From Streptomyces ruber (GTDB lineage: Bacteria > Actinomycetota > Actinomycetes > Streptomycetales > Streptomycetaceae): a DNA stretch of 64,000 nucleotides. A program made the translations under genes and the position numbers. Positions 60,670-64,000 of this stretch are shown piece after piece (the stretch's first letter is position 1; every line of letters starts with the position of its first letter). The stretch covers positions 314,048-378,047 of the forward strand of contig NZ_BMQK01000004.1 in NCBI RefSeq assembly GCF_014648075.1. Reading direction: 5' to 3'. The notes under the pieces were generated by a model. That model was not told where the DNA came from. It was given only the letters and a program-made list of their open reading frames with translations, and did not search any database.

Positions 60670-62157
60670 TCACCGGTACTCCGAAAGCCTGCGGCCGATG
60701 CCGAGCACGGCGCCCGACGCGCCCAGCACGGCGAGGGCGGCGGTGCCCCCGGGCAGCCCGCGCATGGCCTGCCGGCCGGCGTGGGCGGCCTCCTCGAACT
60801 CCTCCTGTTCGTGTGCGAGCGCCTTGTTCAGGCTGCCGTCGATGCCGTCGAAGCACTCACCCGTCGACGGCTTGTCCTCGTCGCCGACGATGCCGTCCAG
60901 GGCTGCCTGGTAGTCGCCGGCGGCGTCGGCCTCGCGCGCCGCCCGGTGCCGCTCGCGCCAGGTCTCCATGGTGCCCCTGGCGGCCTGCACGGGCTGCTCG
61001 CCCGCGCGGTCGTCGGCGATGCGCGCGGCCTCGTCCAGGAGTCCGGAGAGGTCGTCCATGTCGCTCCGGTACGCCCTGTCGAACACGTCCTCGCCGCTCT
61101 TCGTCAGCTCCGCGCCGCGGCTGACCAGGGTGAGCGTCTCGTTGCCGCGGGCCTTCAGGGAGGCGATCCGGGCGTCGTTGAGCACGTGCAGCGAGTGCAC
61201 GCCGTGCTCGTAGGAGTCGCCCAGACCCGAGCGGGCGACGGAGTGGCCGGCGACCAGCCAGACCAGCGCCAGACCGCAGGCGGCGGTGGCGGCCACCAGA
61301 CCGCGGTTGAGCACCCGGTTCGTCCGCAGGTAGTGGCGGCGCTGGGCCCAGCCGAGGGCGCCCAGGGCGAGGACACCGAGACCCGTCGCCACCCACGGGT
61401 AGGGGGTCGCGGCATCGTAGTCGCCGCGCAGCCGCCGGTTCTCGTTCTGGTAGAGGCGCTCCGCCGTCGGGAGCATCCTCTCCTGCATCGTGTCGTTCGC
61501 GTACCGCAGGTAGGCCCCGCCCAGCGGGTAGCCCTGGCGGTTGTTGGCGCGGGCCTGCTCGATGAGGCCGTTGTACTCCGGCAGCAGCTTGCTGAGCTCG
61601 GTGACCGCCTTCGCGGAGGAAGACCCCGGCTCGGCGGCGGTGGCGGCCTCGGCCAGGGCGTCGGCGGCGGCCTCGATGCTGTCCCGGTAGCGGGTGCGGG
61701 ACTCCGGGCTCCCCTGGCCGCCGGCGAGGAAACCGCTGGACGCGGCCGTGTTGGCGTCGGCGAGGGAGCCGTAGACGCGGGCCGCGGCGACGCTCAGGGG
61801 CTGACTGCGGTGGAGCACGTGGTCGGCCGCGTCGGCACGGTCGTCCATCTGCACCGCGGACACGGAGCCGAACAGGACGGCCAGGAGGGCGAGGGCGGCG
61901 CCGATGACCCGTAACCGCCCCGGCTCGGTCGTCGCGGCCGCGCGCAGCCGGTCCACGCCCTCCATGAACGCGGTGCGGCGCGGCGGTTCGACAGGGCCGC
62001 CGGGCGACGGGAGCGGCGCGGTCGACACGGGTGCCGGGGGTGAGGCGGGTGGCGGAGGCGTCGTCGGTGACGGTCGTGCCGCCTGTGACGGGACGGCGGG
62101 GACCACGCGTCCCGTCCGCGGCGGCGATGCCGCGCCGCCCTTCGGCGTGTACGTCAC
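60670..62157 (-). CDS. glnX: GlnX-like membrane sensor protein
   Basis: A 495-residue membrane protein: a Pro-rich cytosolic tail (1-80), helices at about 83-103, 253-271, 286-304 and 468-488, and two helical extracytoplasmic segments (104-252 and 305-467) like the four-helix sensor domains of chemoreceptors. Conserved-looking parts are QPLSVAAARVYGSLADANTA and LHVLNDARIASLKARGNETL. It lacks a HAMP or kinase domain. In mycobacteria GlnX passes the GlnH signal to PknG; here the three genes lie on one strand in the order glnX, glnH, (unknown), pknG. The start is GTG 62157. Confidence 0.88.
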   Translation of the reverse strand: MTYTPKGGAASPPRTGRVVPAVPSQAARPSPTTPPPPASPPAPVSTAPLPSPGGPVEPPRRTAFMEGVDRLRAAATTEPGRLRVIGAALALLAVLFGSVSAVQMDDRADAADHVLHRSQPLSVAAARVYGSLADANTAASSGFLAGGQGSPESRTRYRDSIEAAADALAEAATAAEPGSSSAKAVTELSKLLPEYNGLIEQARANNRQGYPLGGAYLRYANDTMQERMLPTAERLYQNENRRLRGDYDAATPYPWVATGLGVLALGALGWAQRRHYLRTNRVLNRGLVAATAACGLALVWLVAGHSVARSGLGDSYEHGVHSLHVLNDARIASLKARGNETLTLVSRGAELTKSGEDVFDRAYRSDMDDLSGLLDEAARIADDRAGEQPVQAARGTMETWRERHRAAREADAAGDYQAALDGIVGDEDKPSTGECFDGIDGSLNKALAHEQEEFEEAAHAGRQAMRGLPGGTAALAVLGASGAVLGIGRRLSEYR

Positions 62158-62473
62158 TCGACCTCCCCCTCAGGTCATCACTTGCTCACCCGGCCCGGTG
62201 TCCGGCGCCGCCCGGCGCGATGCCGTACGGGGTGCGTGTGCCGCACGGTGTCCGGCGAGCGAGCGAGGTGCACGGCCGCAAGTATCGTCGCCGGGACCGA
62301 CATCCGCACCAGCCTTGCCGGACCGTGTTCGGACCGTCGCACGGCAGGCGATCTGATCGCTGCCCGGCCGTCGGGGCTCCCAACCGCACAAGTCCTCCCG
62401 CACCACCCCCTGCCCGTGAATACGCGAGGGGCCCCGGTTCGGTTCCCCGGCGGTCTCCACCCGGGAGGGCGCG
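62158..62473. other. Upstream region of the GlnX-like gene
   Basis: This 316-bp gap separates the kinase gene end (62474) from the GlnX-like start (62157) and should hold the promoter of the phosphorylation locus (minus strand). I see no clear -35/-10 pair, strong hairpin or gene. Confidence 0.5.
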
Positions 62474-63472
62474 CTAGGCGCCTTCGTAGTACGTCCGCAC
62501 GCGCGCGTGGACGTCGGCCGGGGCGCCCACACGGTCCAGGCCGAGGAGGGCGGCCCCCAGGACGGGGGCGGCGGTGACCACCCGGGGTACGGCCTTGGGC
62601 GCCCGGGCGGCCAGGAGCTCGCGCACGCGCCCGTCGAGCTGCGGGGGGCGGGCGGCGAGGACACCGCCGCCCAGCAGCACGGGCGTCTCCTCGGCGAGGA
62701 GACCCAGCCGGGTCAGGGCGACGGTGGCCAGGGTGACGACCTCCTCCGCGAGCCGGTCCACGATCCCGCGGGCCACCGGATCGCCGTCCGCCGCCGTGGC
62801 GAAGAGCACCCGCGTCAGCTCGTGCCGCCGGCCGGACGCGAGGTGCCCCAGGTGGAACGCCTCGATCAGCGCGTACATGGATCCGAGTCCGAAGTGGGCG
62901 GGCAGCGCACGGGCCAGGGCGGTGGGCTCCCCGCGGCCGTCCTCGGCCCGCGCCGCCCACCACAGGGCCTCCTCCGCCAGGTCCCAACCGCCGCCCCGGT
63001 CACCGGAGATGCGGCCGACGGCGGGGAAGCGCGCGGTGCGGCCGTCGGGCCGCATGCCCACGCAGTTGATACCGGCGCCGCAGACGACGGCGACACCGCG
63101 CGGTTCGTCGATGCCGGCCCGCAGGATCGCGAAGGTGTCGTTGCGCACCTCGACGTCCGCGCCCCACGCGCGCGCGTGCAGCGCGGCGGCCAGCCGCTCC
63201 TCCTCCACGGGGAAGTCCGCGTTCGCGAGACACGCCGACACATGGGCGACCGAGCGCACGCCTCCCGCCTGTTCGAAAGCCCGCCGCACGGCGTCGGCGA
63301 CGGCGTCCACGGCCGTCTCGACCCCCACCGCCGGAGGCCGGAACCCGCCCCCGCGCGCGGTGCCGACGACCTCGCCGGCGTCCGTGACCACGGCCACGTC
63401 GGTCTTGCTGTTCCCGGCGTCGATGGCGAGCAGGAGGGCGTCGTGGCGGCCCCCGGACGCGGTCACGCCCAC
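62474..63472 (-). CDS. N-acetylglucosamine kinase-like ATPase (BadF/BcrA family)
   Basis: A 332-residue sugar kinase of the ASKHA fold: the phosphate-1 loop LLAIDAGNSKTDVAVV, NDTFAILRAG, the adenosine motif VAVVCGAGINCVG, GDRGGGWDLAEEALWW and the second motif VLLGGGVLAARPP. It likely phosphorylates N-acetylglucosamine or another amino sugar. GTG 63472 has GGGAG at 8 nt; GTG 63466 overlaps the previous stop as GTGA and is equally plausible. It follows a GH4 glucosidase gene directly, which suggests chitobiose or beta-glucoside catabolism. Confidence 0.9.
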   Translation of the reverse strand: MGVTASGGRHDALLLAIDAGNSKTDVAVVTDAGEVVGTARGGGFRPPAVGVETAVDAVADAVRRAFEQAGGVRSVAHVSACLANADFPVEEERLAAALHARAWGADVEVRNDTFAILRAGIDEPRGVAVVCGAGINCVGMRPDGRTARFPAVGRISGDRGGGWDLAEEALWWAARAEDGRGEPTALARALPAHFGLGSMYALIEAFHLGHLASGRRHELTRVLFATAADGDPVARGIVDRLAEEVVTLATVALTRLGLLAEETPVLLGGGVLAARPPQLDGRVRELLAARAPKAVPRVVTAAPVLGAALLGLDRVGAPADVHARVRTYYEGA

Positions 63473-64000
63473 GCGAGGTGCTCCCGGTTGTGGGCGAGCA
63501 GCCGGTCGGTGAGGGTGTCGGCGTAGGCGTACTGGCCGATCAGGGGATGGGCGAGCAGCGCACGGAAGACCCGCTCGCGGCCCCCGTGCAGCGCGGCTTC
63601 CAGCGCCAGGTCCTCGTACGCCGTCACGTTCGCCGTCAGTCCCGCGAACAGCGGGTCCACGGGAGCCACCGGCAGCGGGGACGGCCCGTGGGTGCCGACC
63701 GCCGCCGGCACCTCGATCACCGCGTCGTCCGGCAGGAAGGGCAGCGTGCCCGCGTTGTACGTGTTCACCACCTGGTACGGGCTGCCGGCCCCGCCGAGCA
63801 GCGCCGCCGCCAGGTCCACGGCGGCCTCGGAGTAGTAGGCCCCGCCGCGCCTGGCGAGCAGTGCGGGCTTCTCGTCGAGCGCGGGGTCGGCGTACATCCG
63901 CAGCAACTCGCGCTCCATCGCGGCCACTTCGGCGGCCCGCGACGGCTTGGTGCGCAGCTCGCGCACCACCTCGTCGTGGGCGTAGTAGTACCGCAGGTAG
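63463..64000 (-). CDS. 6-phospho-beta-glucosidase, GH4 family (5' end beyond the window)
   Basis: The last 178 residues of a GH4 enzyme, cut by the window edge. The visible frame has YLRYYYAHDEVV at the edge, AYYSEAAVDLAAALLGG, VVNTYNAGTLPFLPDDAVIE and VPAAVGTHGPSPLPV, all typical of GH4 6-phospho-glucosidases, which use NAD+ and a metal to cleave 6-phospho-beta-glucosides. The catalytic Cys/His and the NAD motif lie outside the window. It overlaps the sugar kinase start by up to 10 bp, so the two form an operon. Confidence 0.92.
   Translation of the reverse strand, partial: YLRYYYAHDEVVRELRTKPSRAAEVAAMERELLRMYADPALDEKPALLARRGGAYYSEAAVDLAAALLGGAGSPYQVVNTYNAGTLPFLPDDAVIEVPAAVGTHGPSPLPVAPVDPLFAGLTANVTAYEDLALEAALHGGRERVFRALLAHPLIGQYAYADTLTDRLLAHNREHLAWA

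Overview
The window is high-GC actinobacterial DNA with GC-rich third codon positions, GTG/TTG starts and many 1-4 bp gene overlaps. It carries chaplins, rodlins, a melC tyrosinase pair, dynamin-like DynA/DynB, SsbB and TQXA/LAETG sortase substrates, so it is almost certainly chromosomal DNA of a Streptomyces species. I see no insertion sequence, prophage, CRISPR array or replication origin.

Layout. 0-8 kb: citrate synthase, a hairpin-rich intergenic region, a copper efflux pair (CopA, CopZ) facing an alcohol dehydrogenase across a CsoR-type operator, a small HTH protein and an IolE-like sugar isomerase/dehydratase. 8-13 kb: an unusual secreted-hydrolase/ABC-ATPase fusion with its permease, then a cytochrome P450. 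13-32 kb: a surface-biogenesis island. It holds divergent rodlins, a short chaplin, a long sortase-anchored chaplin with only one chaplin domain, a GH26-like secreted glycosidase, an eight-gene Wzx/Wzy-type exopolysaccharide operon on the minus strand, another short chaplin, a small secreted protein, a DUF5949-like protein, the melC1-melC2 tyrosinase operon and a third short chaplin with a His-rich tail. Four coat genes carry the same promoter pattern (CGnnnC-16-nGTTGA), matching the sigma-BldN type.

32-42 kb: tRNA-Arg(UCU), dynA-dynB and ssbB (sporulation septation and chromosome segregation), a TQXA thioester surface protein, EttA, a hotdog thioesterase and a conserved unknown. 41.5-48.6 kb: a three-gene MacB/FtsX-like ABC exporter whose ATPase ends in an AbrB-like segment. 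48.7-50.3 kb: truncated haemoglobin and a PCMT-like methyltransferase.

50-62 kb: a minus-strand Ser/Thr phosphorylation locus. In transcription order it reads GlnX-like membrane sensor, GlnH-like binding protein, coiled-coil unknown, PknG-like kinase, PP2C phosphatase, VWA protein and FHA protein. The kinase, phosphatase and FHA protein each carry two N-terminal CxxC zinc-ribbon-like modules. The order resembles the mycobacterial glnX-glnH-pknG group with added readout parts. 62.4-64 kb: a BadF-type N-acetylglucosamine kinase and the 3' end of a GH4 6-phospho-beta-glucosidase that runs off the window.

Together the central genes make and regulate the aerial-hypha surface (hydrophobic sheath, polysaccharide, melanin), followed by sporulation division genes and an amino-acid-responsive phosphorylation system. 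Functions come from motifs and gene order only; no database search was possible.
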